NCBI GenBank assembly: GCA_947311125.1
Contig: CAMZKI010000043.1
Location: forward strand, 1 to 10,565
Direction of reading: 5' to 3'
DNA length: 10,565 nucleotides
DNA from: an uncultured Chlorobiota bacterium
GTDB lineage: Bacteria > Bacteroidota > Bacteroidia > Bacteroidales > JAADGE01
Part shown: one piece after another, positions 1-6,895 of the stretch
How positions within the stretch are numbered: the first letter of the stretch is position 1
How the letters are laid out: each line of letters opens with the position of its first letter
Position numbers and translations under genes: made by a program
The notes under the pieces: generated by a model
What the model saw: the letters and a program-made list of their open reading frames with translations, nothing else
The model's database searches: none
What the model was told of the DNA's origin: nothing

Positions 1-1110
1 TATAATGTAACTATAAATGATATGTATATCCATCACGGACTCGCCGACGGAATACTTTTAGAATGGTGCGAAGACGGAGCCCCTCACGATATTAATTCTA
101 AATTTTACAATAATCGTATTCACTACGACGGTCATGACGGAATCTATATCGGCCAAGCTGATAATTTCGAAATTTACAATAATAACATAACTAATACAAG
201 AACTGATGCAAGTATAAGAACGCAGAATTGCAATTATTTTAAAATCTATAATAACATTGCCGGCAATGCCCCCGACAGAAGAATGTCCGGTGTTGCAGCC
301 GTTCATATAATGAATTATGGCAACATACCCTGTGATGATGCAGAAATATACAACAACTTTTTTTACGGCAATCAAACTTGGCACGGCATCTGGTTAGAGC
401 AAATAAATAAAGGCGGTGGCGCTTCATTAAACACACACTCAAACGTGTATATCCATCACAATGTCATTTCCCAATATAAATTAGCCGGAATCGGGATTTA
501 CGGTTTCAATAATACACGAATTGAAAACAATACCATTGAAATCAGTTCGGAAGGGGCAGGAATAACATTCTATTCGGGCGACCCCGTAAATGCAGCATTA
601 TCCGGCTGGCAAACATTTGTCAAAAACAATATTATTGTCAAAAATTTCACATACGGAATAGACAATAAACAGCCTGCAATTCACACTTTTATTTCAGATT
701 ATAACTGTATAAACGGAAATATCGCAGGGAATTACAATAATGTTTCGTCTTCAACAGATATTTATTCCGACCCCTTGCTTGCCTGCGAATACGAGCTTCA
801 TGACCGGTATTATAATGCAACAAGCTACTATATTTTTAGTCCGATATGGGCAAATGCCCAAAATGAAGAAGACCACGCTAATCCCGTTAATCGCACCGAT
901 TTAGGTGCCAACAAAGTATGGAATATTTATCATTTGAAATCGGAAAACGGGCGATGGAACGGCTCTCAATGGGTTATTGACAATGTAACAAGCCCGTGTA
1001 TAGATGCCGGCGATCCTTCATTTGATTATTCTTACGAAGCTTTGCCAAACGGAAATCGAATAAATATCGGAACTTTCGGAAATACACAATATGCTTCGAA
1101 ATCAAACTAA
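1..1110 (+). CDS. Right-handed parallel beta-helix repeat protein, C-terminal part (5' end outside window)
   Basis: The reading frame is open from base 1: seven codons precede the first ATG at 22. The gene therefore starts upstream, and 369 residues are visible. Most of the visible part is a run of roughly 22-30-residue coils carrying variants of 'x-I-Y-N-N-x-I' (FYNNRI, IYNNNI, IYNNI, IYNNFF, IHHNVI, IENNTI, VKNNII). This is the asparagine-ladder pattern of pectate-lyase-like parallel beta-helices. The last ~60 residues carry a tail I associate with such proteins: HLKSENGRW (931-957), SPCIDAGDP (991-1017) and INIGTFGNT (1060-1086). The protein stops four residues after that tail, at YASKSN, with no visible C-terminal sorting or anchor domain. 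The family is usually extracellular and binds or cleaves polysaccharide, but no catalytic residues can be assigned here, so substrate and activity are unknown. The fold call is strong; the function is open. Confidence 0.85.
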   Translation, partial: YNVTINDMYIHHGLADGILLEWCEDGAPHDINSKFYNNRIHYDGHDGIYIGQADNFEIYNNNITNTRTDASIRTQNCNYFKIYNNIAGNAPDRRMSGVAAVHIMNYGNIPCDDAEIYNNFFYGNQTWHGIWLEQINKGGGASLNTHSNVYIHHNVISQYKLAGIGIYGFNNTRIENNTIEISSEGAGITFYSGDPVNAALSGWQTFVKNNIIVKNFTYGIDNKQPAIHTFISDYNCINGNIAGNYNNVSSSTDIYSDPLLACEYELHDRYYNATSYYIFSPIWANAQNEEDHANPVNRTDLGANKVWNIYHLKSENGRWNGSQWVIDNVTSPCIDAGDPSFDYSYEALPNGNRINIGTFGNTQYASKSN

Positions 1111-1201
1111 AAAAGTGAATTTTGAACTAAACAAACAGTACTTAAAATAAGTATGATAACTATAAAAAGATATACACAGGATTGCAAAATTATTTAATTT
1201 A
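1111..1201. other. Intergenic stretch, no clear signals
   Basis: This 91-base AT-rich gap lies between the beta-helix gene and the dehydrogenase. I see no TAnnTTTG promoter element and no GC-stemmed terminator. The only structure is a small inverted repeat, ACTTA-AAA-TAAGT at 1140-1152, which is too short and AT-rich to interpret. The dehydrogenase promoter is therefore not located from the sequence. Confidence 0.5.
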
Positions 1202-2149
1202 ATGAAAACCGTATTATTAGACAAAGCAACCATAGGGAACGATATTTCATTACAAGAAATTAAAAAACAATGCGAATTGACTTGTTTTGAGACAACAGCA
1301 GCAAATGAAATTTCGGAACGAATAAAAAATGCCGAAATTATCATTACCAACAAAGTCGTAATCGGTAAAAAAGAAATGCAGGCAGCCGAAAACCTCAAAC
1401 TTATTTGTGTTGCGGCAACCGGTTACAACAATATCGACATCGAAGAAGCAAAAAAACGAAAAATAATCGTTGCAAATATCAAAGGATATTCAACCGAATC
1501 GGTGGCACAACTTGTTTTCGGATATATTCTTACAGTTTTTAATTCGATACCCGAATTTTCCGAAGACATAAAAAACAAACTCTGGCAAAAATCTCCTGTT
1601 TTTACTATGCTTAATCACCATTTTTCAGAGTTGAAAGGCAAAAATCTCGGCATTATCGGATACGGAAGTATAGGAAAACGTGTTGCCGAAATCGGAAAAT
1701 CTTTCGGTATGAATATTTTAATTTGCGAAAGTTTAATAAACAAAAATTTATCTTCTGCACGGCTCCCGTTTAAAGAAATTTTACAACATTCTGATATTCT
1801 GACAATTCACACACCTCTAACCGAACAAACAAAAAATTTGATTTACGAAAAAGAACTGAAAATTATGAAAAAAACAGCAGTTCTGATAAATACGGCAAGA
1901 GGCGGAATTGTAAACGAACAAGATCTATATGAAGCACTGAAAAACAGAGAAATACGATATGCCGCCCTCGATGTGCTTACCGAAGAACCGCCTAAAAACG
2001 GAAATATTCTTTTTGACGCACCGAACTGCATCATAACACCGCATATTGCCTGGACTTCTTACGAAGCAAGGCAAAAACTTGTTGCCGGAATTTCCGAAAA
2101 CATAAAACTTTTTATTGCCGGAAAAGGAAATGAAATTGATTTGTGTTAA
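1202..2149 (+). CDS. D-2-hydroxyacid dehydrogenase (NAD-dependent; glycerate dehydrogenase/hydroxypyruvate reductase-like)
   Basis: This 315-residue protein has the usual length and layout of the D-isomer-specific 2-hydroxyacid dehydrogenases. A split substrate-binding domain (about 1-100 and 285-315) surrounds a Rossmann domain. The nucleotide loop is GYGSIG at 153-158. The acidic residue at the end of the next strand (E176 in ILICES) favours NAD over NADP. The catalytic set is complete: Arg233 in NTARGG, Glu262 in the DVLTEEPP segment, and His281 in the TPHIAW motif. The enzyme should interconvert a 2-keto acid and a D-2-hydroxy acid in the cytoplasm. The overall look resembles hydroxypyruvate/glyoxylate reductases, but phosphoglycerate dehydrogenase-like or lactate-type specificity cannot be excluded from sequence alone. 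The ATG at 1202 follows an AT-rich leader with no Shine-Dalgarno. The next gene, fabG, has its own promoter, so the two are probably not an obligate operon. Confidence 0.9.
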   Translation: MKTVLLDKATIGNDISLQEIKKQCELTCFETTAANEISERIKNAEIIITNKVVIGKKEMQAAENLKLICVAATGYNNIDIEEAKKRKIIVANIKGYSTESVAQLVFGYILTVFNSIPEFSEDIKNKLWQKSPVFTMLNHHFSELKGKNLGIIGYGSIGKRVAEIGKSFGMNILICESLINKNLSSARLPFKEILQHSDILTIHTPLTEQTKNLIYEKELKIMKKTAVLINTARGGIVNEQDLYEALKNREIRYAALDVLTEEPPKNGNILFDAPNCIITPHIAWTSYEARQKLVAGISENIKLFIAGKGNEIDLC

Positions 2150-2172
2150 ATTCTGTTAAAAGGTAGCTTCGT

Positions 2173-2203
2173 TTTGAAAATTCACTTATAAATAATACTT
2201 TTG
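2173..2203 (+). promoter_or_regulatory. fabG promoter (Bacteroidota -33/-7 type)
   Basis: TTTG at 2173-2176 and TACTTTTG at 2196-2203 match the Bacteroidota primary sigma consensus (TTTG / TAnnTTTG) with a 19-base spacer. Transcription would begin near 2208-2212, giving a leader of about 25 bases before the ATG at 2234. This is one of the two best promoters in the window. Confidence 0.75.
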
Positions 2204-2233
2204 TATGTCATAAAACATAAAATACAATAAAAT

Positions 2234-2980
2234 ATGAAATTATTAGAAGGAAAAACAGCTCTTATTACCGGTGCTGCACGCGGCATAGGTAAAGCCATTG
2301 CAATAAAATTTGCCGAACAAGGTGCCGATATTGCCTTTACCGATTTGGTAAGAAACGACGATATGATAAATCTTGAAAAAGATCTCGAAAAAATGGGCGT
2401 AAAAGCCAAAGGATACGCTTCTGATGCAAGCGATTTTGAAGATTCGCAAAAAACAGTCGATGCCGTTATCGAAGATTTCGGACGAATTGACGCTCTGATA
2501 AACAATGCCGGTATTACCCGAGATACATTGCTTATGCGAATGACCGAAGAACAATGGGATTTGGTAATAAAAGTCAATTTGAAATCGGTTTTTAATATGA
2601 CAAAAGCTACTCAAAAATATATGCTTAAACAACGTTCGGGCTCAATTATTAATATGAGTTCGGTAGTGGGCGTAAGCGGAAATGCCGGACAAGCAAACTA
2701 TTCGGCATCCAAAGCCGGAATTATAGGCTTTACGAAATCCGTTGCCAAAGAACTCGGTGCCAGAAACATACGAAGCAATGCTATTGCTCCCGGATTTATT
2801 GTAACAGAAATGACCGCACAAATTCCTGAAAAAGCTCGTGAAGAATGGATTAAAACAATTCCTTTAAAACGCGGAGGAACTCCGGAGGATGTTGCAAATG
2901 CCTGTATTTTCCTTGCTTCTGATTTATCGTCTTACGTAAGCGGACAAGTAATACACGTTTGCGGTGCCATGAACACATAA
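2234..2980 (+). CDS. fabG: 3-oxoacyl-[acyl-carrier-protein] reductase FabG
   Basis: This 248-residue classical short-chain dehydrogenase reduces 3-oxoacyl-ACP to (R)-3-hydroxyacyl-ACP with NADPH, the first reduction of each fatty acid elongation cycle, in the cytoplasm. The cofactor loop is TGAARGIG at 12-19, with NNAG at 90-93. The catalytic tetrad is Asn115 (VNLK), Ser143, Tyr156 and Lys160 in YSASK. The segment from NNAGITRDTLLMRM onward and the IAPGFIVTEMT stretch are typical of FabG rather than of generic SDRs. The C-terminus reads HVCGAMNT, where most FabG proteins have a 'DGG' triplet; this is a mild departure in the tetramer-contact tail. No other fatty acid gene flanks it, so it appears to be a stand-alone copy with its own promoter. 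A paralogous SDR with another substrate is a less likely alternative. Confidence 0.9.
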   Translation: MKLLEGKTALITGAARGIGKAIAIKFAEQGADIAFTDLVRNDDMINLEKDLEKMGVKAKGYASDASDFEDSQKTVDAVIEDFGRIDALINNAGITRDTLLMRMTEEQWDLVIKVNLKSVFNMTKATQKYMLKQRSGSIINMSSVVGVSGNAGQANYSASKAGIIGFTKSVAKELGARNIRSNAIAPGFIVTEMTAQIPEKAREEWIKTIPLKRGGTPEDVANACIFLASDLSSYVSGQVIHVCGAMNT

Positions 2981-3014
2981 AATTCACAATTTATTTGGTT
3001 TAATTATCAATATT

Positions 3015-3050
3015 TAGCCGACTTTCTTACTTTTGTAAAAAAGTCGGTTA
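3015..3050 (+). terminator. Long hairpin after fabG, likely terminator, with a -7 element in its apex
   Basis: Bases 3015-3025 pair with 3040-3050 (11 pairs including one G-U; GC-containing core CCGACTTT/AAAGTCGG). A C/A mismatch (3026/3039) follows, then TTAC (3027-3030) pairs with GTAA (3035-3038) around a TTTT loop. The downstream flank, TTTTATAAAT, is T-rich but not a clean T-run. It lies 34 bases after the fabG stop and could terminate fabG. TACTTTTG at 3028-3035, a perfect TAnnTTTG, sits in the apex and may start the next gene's transcript near 3042. No TTTG is found at the expected -33 position, so the promoter half is weaker. Confidence 0.55.
3028..3035 (+). promoter_or_regulatory. 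Candidate -7 promoter element for the VWA-protein gene
   Basis: TACTTTTG matches TAnnTTTG exactly and lies 31 bases before the ATG at 3067. That spacing suits a Bacteroidota promoter with a leader of about 25 bases. The region 19-21 bases upstream has no TTTG; the nearest (2994-2997) is 30 bases away. The element lies wholly within the hairpin described at 3015-3050. Confidence 0.45.
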
Positions 3051-3066
3051 TTTTATAAATTAGCCC

Positions 3067-5145
3067 ATGACATTTATAACAACACAATATTCCTTATGGT
3101 TTTTACCGCTTTGCCTTGCTCTCGGCTTTTTGTATGCTTGGATTCTTTACAGAAAAGATACGAAACTGAATGAAGCATCTTCATTTTTAAAAAAAGTAAT
3201 GTTCGCATTACGTTTTTTTTCCGTAAGTATAATTGCTTTTTTGCTGCTGTCTCCTTTTCTGAAAAATATAGGCAGAACCGTAGAAAAACCGATTATTATA
3301 TATGCACAAGATAATTCGGAATCTGTGCAGCCGGAAAAAATTGCAGTTGAAAACTTTGCAAATAAAATAAAAGATTTTTTTCGGAATAATTCCGATTACA
3401 ACTTTAAAACATTTGCTTTCGGAGATAAAGTTATTCAAACCGATTCTTTTAATTTTGAAGATAAAGAAACCGATATTTCACAAATAATTTCAGATATAAA
3501 AAACAAATTTTACAATCAAAATACAGGCGCCGTTATTTTGGTGTCAGACGGTATTTTTAACAAAGGCTATAATCCTGTTAACAAAATAAAAAATGTAAAT
3601 TTTCCGATTTATACAATTGCACTTGGAGATACTAATATTCGTAAAGACCTTGTAGTAAAAGATATAAAATACAATAAGACAGCTTTTGTAAATTCAAAAT
3701 TTCCGTTGCAAATTAAAATTAATGCAGATAAATTAAAAGGCAAAAACTCAGAAATAAAAATTTATGATAACAACACCTTTATTTATAATCAAAAAATATC
3801 AATAACATCAAACAGTTTATATAAGTCTTACGATGTAAAAATAAAAGCCGATAAACCGGGTTTTCATAAAATAAAAGTAGTATTAAAAAGCATCGAAGGC
3901 GAAATAAATACAGAGAATAATGAAAAAACAGTTATTGTTGAAGTAACCGACAAAAAACAAAAAATACTGATTTTAAGCGATGCTCCGCATCCTGATATTG
4001 CAGCAATAAAAGGAGCTCTCAAACTAAACAGAAATTTTGAAACTGATTATTATCCCACAGATAAATTTAACAAAAGTATTAATTCATATAACCTTGTTAT
4101 CCTAAACAACTTACCCTCAAAAAATAATTCCGGTGCAAATATAGTAAGTAACGTTGTTAAGTCCGATATTCCCGTAATTTATATGATAGGACTGCAAAGT
4201 GATTTAAACCTGTTTGACAATTTAAATACCGGACTTATAACAGGCGCATACTCTAATGCTCCTGATGAGGTTACAGGAAAATTAAATAATAGTTTCAGCC
4301 TTTTTGACGTTAATCCGGAAGTTGAAGATATAACTTTAAATGCACCTCCTTTGACTTCACCTTTCGGGGATTACAGACTTACGGGACAAAACCAAATTTT
4401 GTTCTTTCGCCTGATAAGAAATATTAATACAAAACAGCCTTTAATTGTATTTTTTACGGGAACAGGAAATAAAAAAACAGCAGTTATAACAGGAGAAGGT
4501 ATCTGGCGTTGGCGTATTTTCGACTATAAATCAAATAAAAATCACTATCTTTTTAATGAGCTTATAAACAGTATTATTCAGTTTATGATATCAAAAGAAA
4601 ACAAAAGCAGATTTAAAGTTATCTGCGAAAGAATTATACCCGAAAATCAAAATATAAAAGTAACGGCAGAAATATTTGATAAAAGTTATAAGCCGGCAGA
4701 CGTTAAAGAAGTAAACTTTAATCTTATTGACAGTAACAATCAAGTTCACAAATTTAAATTTACCAAGTCAGGGAAAAGACATTTTCTTAATTTAAAGAAG
4801 TTGCCCGAAGGAGATTACAGGTGGACTGCCGAATGTATTTTTAACGGCAGTAAATATAGACAGGAAGGTATGTTTACCGTTATTTCTTCAAATAATGAAA
4901 TACTCAGTTTCAGGGCAAACCATAAAGTTTTATACAAAATTGCAAAGCATACGTCAGGAAAAATGTTTTTTCCGAGCGAAGCTGAAAAACTAATTAATGA
5001 AATAAAACAAAATGCAAATATTAAACCTGTTTCATACAGTGAGAAAAAAGCAGAAGCATTAATCAATTTTAAATTACTTTTTTTTATCATTTTAATTTTG
5101 CTTACGGCAGAATGGTTTTTAAGGAAATTTTCCGGACACTATTAA
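3067..5145 (+). CDS. Membrane-anchored VWA-like domain protein with predicted GATase-like middle region
   Basis: This is a 692-residue membrane protein. Two hydrophobic segments lie near the N-terminus (about 9-28 and 46-66) and one near the C-terminus (about 667-684), so the bulk should face the periplasm. After the second segment comes a VWA-like domain (about 74-190). It has a MIDAS-type D82-N-S84-E-S86 and a second acidic loop, VSDG at 158-161, consistent with divalent-metal-dependent ligand binding. A beta-sandwich-like stretch follows (about 195-292). A Rossmann-like region (about 298-480) then begins with ILILSDAPHP and ends in GEGIWRWR, a signature I associate with GATase-like regions of VWA membrane proteins in Bacteroidota and Planctomycetes. 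I see no catalytic Cys-His-Glu triad there. A further beta domain occupies about 510-605. The molecular role is unknown; a cell-envelope protein-interaction role is inferred. It is not in a recognisable Bat/MoxR operon here. ATG 3067 is chosen because it places the first membrane segment correctly. Confidence 0.75.
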   Translation: MTFITTQYSLWFLPLCLALGFLYAWILYRKDTKLNEASSFLKKVMFALRFFSVSIIAFLLLSPFLKNIGRTVEKPIIIYAQDNSESVQPEKIAVENFANKIKDFFRNNSDYNFKTFAFGDKVIQTDSFNFEDKETDISQIISDIKNKFYNQNTGAVILVSDGIFNKGYNPVNKIKNVNFPIYTIALGDTNIRKDLVVKDIKYNKTAFVNSKFPLQIKINADKLKGKNSEIKIYDNNTFIYNQKISITSNSLYKSYDVKIKADKPGFHKIKVVLKSIEGEINTENNEKTVIVEVTDKKQKILILSDAPHPDIAAIKGALKLNRNFETDYYPTDKFNKSINSYNLVILNNLPSKNNSGANIVSNVVKSDIPVIYMIGLQSDLNLFDNLNTGLITGAYSNAPDEVTGKLNNSFSLFDVNPEVEDITLNAPPLTSPFGDYRLTGQNQILFFRLIRNINTKQPLIVFFTGTGNKKTAVITGEGIWRWRIFDYKSNKNHYLFNELINSIIQFMISKENKSRFKVICERIIPENQNIKVTAEIFDKSYKPADVKEVNFNLIDSNNQVHKFKFTKSGKRHFLNLKKLPEGDYRWTAECIFNGSKYRQEGMFTVISSNNEILSFRANHKVLYKIAKHTSGKMFFPSEAEKLINEIKQNANIKPVSYSEKKAEALINFKLLFFIILILLTAEWFLRKFSGHY

Positions 5146-5167
5146 ATTTTGTCAAAGATTTTCGTGT

Positions 5168-5184
5168 ATTTGTAACAAATTTTT
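5168..5184 (+). terminator. Weak AT-rich hairpin after the VWA-protein gene
   Basis: ATTTGT (5168-5173) and ACAAAT (5175-5180) form an inverted repeat followed by TTTT. It lies 23 bases past the stop codon. The stem is short and almost all A-T, so it would be a poor terminator at best; it may be chance. Confidence 0.25.
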
Positions 5185-5213
5185 CACAATTCATATACAA
5201 TAAATTAGATTTG
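5181..5213 (+). promoter_or_regulatory. Candidate promoter for the lipoprotein gene
   Basis: TAGATTTG at 5206-5213 is a full match to TAnnTTTG. The -33 region has TTTT at 5181-5184 (21-base spacing) instead of TTTG. A start near 5220 would leave about 23 bases before the ATG at 5243. This would exclude the upstream TTG at 5225 as a useful start. Confidence 0.5.
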
Positions 5214-5242
5214 AATAATTTAATTTGAAAAATCAATCTATT

Positions 5243-5824
5243 ATGAAATCAAAAATCAACTTATTTTTTATTCTGTTCTTTTCTGTATTATTTTTTGCTT
5301 CTTGCTCCGATGAACGCCCCGGACAAATTGAAAAAATAAGAAATTCCGAAAACTCAAACCGTGAAAAAGTTAGTGAGATAGCAGATATTTCATTAAAATG
5401 TATCACTTGCGGCGAATCTAAAATTACTTTTCAAACCATAAGTGATAATGAATTTTTTATCTATCTCGAATATTACGACAAAGATTTTTTATTTGAAAGT
5501 ACGGAGCAAATGCAGGAAATTGTTAAAGAAGACATCGCAAAAGCGGTTTGGAGAATTTTACACGATACCAAAGATTTGGGTCTTGAAGGTATTAACGCAG
5601 TCTATTTTGCCGACATCCTCGGAGAAACAAAATATCCGATTATACAAATGACAGCCGAAAGAAAAAAATTAGAAGGTATTTCCGGTTTTTACACCGTTAA
5701 CCCCTATGATACAGATGATTATGACATAATAAAAGCCGGTTCGGAACAAGAAAGAATAATAAAAGAAGTCATCGGAAAATTAAAAACAGATATGGATAAT
5801 ACGCCGAATATTGAGTTTAAATAA
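5243..5824 (+). CDS. Hypothetical outer-membrane lipoprotein
   Basis: I do not recognise this family. The frame is open from a TTG at 5225, but ATG 5243 is preferred. It gives a standard lipoprotein signal: KSK, a hydrophobic run, then a lipobox FFASC with the acylated Cys21. The mature protein begins C-S-D-E-R, which resembles the Ser/Asp/Glu-rich export signal of surface-exposed Bacteroidota lipoproteins. The protein has 193 residues in all. A charged linker (about 22-48) precedes a single mixed alpha/beta domain. Just after the linker is a Cys-X-X-Cys pair (C53, C56 in KCITCGESK) that could be redox-active, disulfide-bonded or metal-binding. The rest is rich in acidic residues and aromatics (DNEFFIYLEYYDKD, NPYDTDDYD), with no catalytic motif I can name. 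It stands alone between its own promoter and a strong terminator, so neighbours give no clue to function. Confidence 0.7.
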   Translation: MKSKINLFFILFFSVLFFASCSDERPGQIEKIRNSENSNREKVSEIADISLKCITCGESKITFQTISDNEFFIYLEYYDKDFLFESTEQMQEIVKEDIAKAVWRILHDTKDLGLEGINAVYFADILGETKYPIIQMTAERKKLEGISGFYTVNPYDTDDYDIIKAGSEQERIIKEVIGKLKTDMDNTPNIEFK

Positions 5825-5845
5825 CAATTAAAACTTTAATAAAAT

Positions 5846-5880
5846 AAAAAAGCTTGTTTCAAAAAAACAAGCTTTTTTTA
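5846..5880 (+). terminator. Strong rho-independent terminator after the lipoprotein gene
   Basis: Bases 5846-5859 pair perfectly with 5865-5878 (14 pairs, core GCTTGTTT/AAACAAGC) around a five-base loop. The T-run extends to 5879. It lies 21 bases after the stop codon. The A-run on the left arm makes it potentially active from the other strand too, although no minus-strand gene reads into it. Confidence 0.85.
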
Positions 5881-5906
5881 TTCACCGAATTTATATGCTA
5901 ACTTTG
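5876..5906 (+). promoter_or_regulatory. Candidate promoter of the aroC-mntP-GNAT operon
   Basis: TAACTTTG at 5899-5906 is a full TAnnTTTG match. Nineteen bases upstream the sequence is TTTT (5876-5879), three of four matches to the -33 TTTG, and this is the T-run of the preceding terminator. The leader to the ATG at 5924 would be only about 10 bases. Confidence 0.5.
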
Positions 5907-5923
5907 TGTTTTTAATAAATTTT

Positions 5924-6892
5924 ATGAATACATTCGGACACATATTCAGAATTCAAATTTTCGGCGAATCACACGGTAATTTTGCAGGTATTACAATAGA
6001 CGGCTGTCCGCCGGGAATTTCAATTAAAGAAAAAGATTTTAAAACCGATTTAGCCCGAAGAAAAAGCGGTGCAAAAGGAACAACAGCAAGAAAAGAAGAA
6101 GACAAAACGCTAATTATAAGCGGAATACACAATAAACACACAACAGGTGCTCCTATTACAATTCTGTTTGAAAATAAAAATACACGTTCGTCAGATTATA
6201 ATTTCAGAACACATCCCCGCCCGGGACATGCCGATTTTGTTGCCGACAAAAAATATAATTCCTTCAACGACGACAGAGGCGGCGGACATTTTTCCGGCAG
6301 ACTTACACTCGGTTTAGTTGCCGCCGGCGTAATTGCAAAAAAAATAATTCCGAGTATAAAAATAAAAGCCAAATTAATTGAAGCAGGCGGCAGCAAAAAT
6401 ATTGCGAAAGCCGTTGAAAATGCCGTAAAATCCGGAGATTCAATCGGCGGAATTATTGAATGCAGGGTTACAAACGCTCCCGTAGGTTTGGGCGAACCGT
6501 TTTTTGGTTCTGTTGAATCTTTAATCAGCCATGCAATTTTTTCAATTCCGGGAATAAAAGGAATAGAATTCGGCAGCGGTTTTGAAGCCGCAAAAATGAG
6601 AGGAAGTGAACATAATGATTTGATAATTAACAAAGAAGGGAAAACAAAAAACAATAATGCAGGCGGTATAAACGGCGGTATTACCAACGGAAACGATATC
6701 GTTTTTCGTGTTGCCGTAAAGCCGACTTCGAGCATTTCACTTCCGCAGGAAACATATAATTTTGAAACCGAAAAAACGGAAATTCTTGAAATAAAAGGCA
6801 GGCATGATGCTTGTTTTGCTCTTCGTGTTCCTGTGATTGTTGAAGCTGTAACAGCTTGCGTTTTGGCTGATTTATTTTTAACTCACAAATAA
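5924..6892 (+). CDS. aroC: Chorismate synthase AroC
   Basis: AroC converts 5-enolpyruvylshikimate-3-phosphate to chorismate using reduced FMN, the last shared step of aromatic amino acid and folate/quinone precursor synthesis. ATG 5924 gives the standard N-terminus MNTFGHIFRI. The frame extends to a GTG at 5906, but that lies within the -7 element. All family signatures are present: GESHG (14-18, with His17), the RRKSGAKGTTARKEED segment (45-60), RPGHADF with His102, GGHFSGRLTLGLVAAG (120-135) and RHDACFALRVP (293-303). At 322 residues it is shorter than the roughly 350-360 of many bacterial enzymes. The loss is between the IKAKLIEAGG strand and the KSGDSIGG helix (about residues 151-175), where longer enzymes carry an insert of some two dozen residues. 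It is the first gene of a tight operon, followed after 3 bases by mntP. Confidence 0.95.
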   Translation: MNTFGHIFRIQIFGESHGNFAGITIDGCPPGISIKEKDFKTDLARRKSGAKGTTARKEEDKTLIISGIHNKHTTGAPITILFENKNTRSSDYNFRTHPRPGHADFVADKKYNSFNDDRGGGHFSGRLTLGLVAAGVIAKKIIPSIKIKAKLIEAGGSKNIAKAVENAVKSGDSIGGIIECRVTNAPVGLGEPFFGSVESLISHAIFSIPGIKGIEFGSGFEAAKMRGSEHNDLIINKEGKTKNNNAGGINGGITNGNDIVFRVAVKPTSSISLPQETYNFETEKTEILEIKGRHDACFALRVPVIVEAVTACVLADLFLTHK

Positions 6893-6895
6893 AAG

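Noticed and set aside
1140..1152. Short inverted repeat ACTTA-AAA-TAAGT before the dehydrogenase gene
   Set aside because: Five A/T-dominated pairs with a three-base loop are expected by chance in DNA of this composition, and no -33/-7 element accompanies it.
5225..5242. Upstream TTG start for the lipoprotein (adds six residues)
   Set aside because: The ATG at 5243 gives a normal signal peptide, and the TTG lies too close to the predicted transcription start.
6196..6735. 179-codon open frame on the minus strand inside aroC
   Set aside because: It is antisense to a complete, motif-rich chorismate synthase gene, and its translation is low-complexity, rich in Pro/Phe/Ile/Ser, with no family resemblance.
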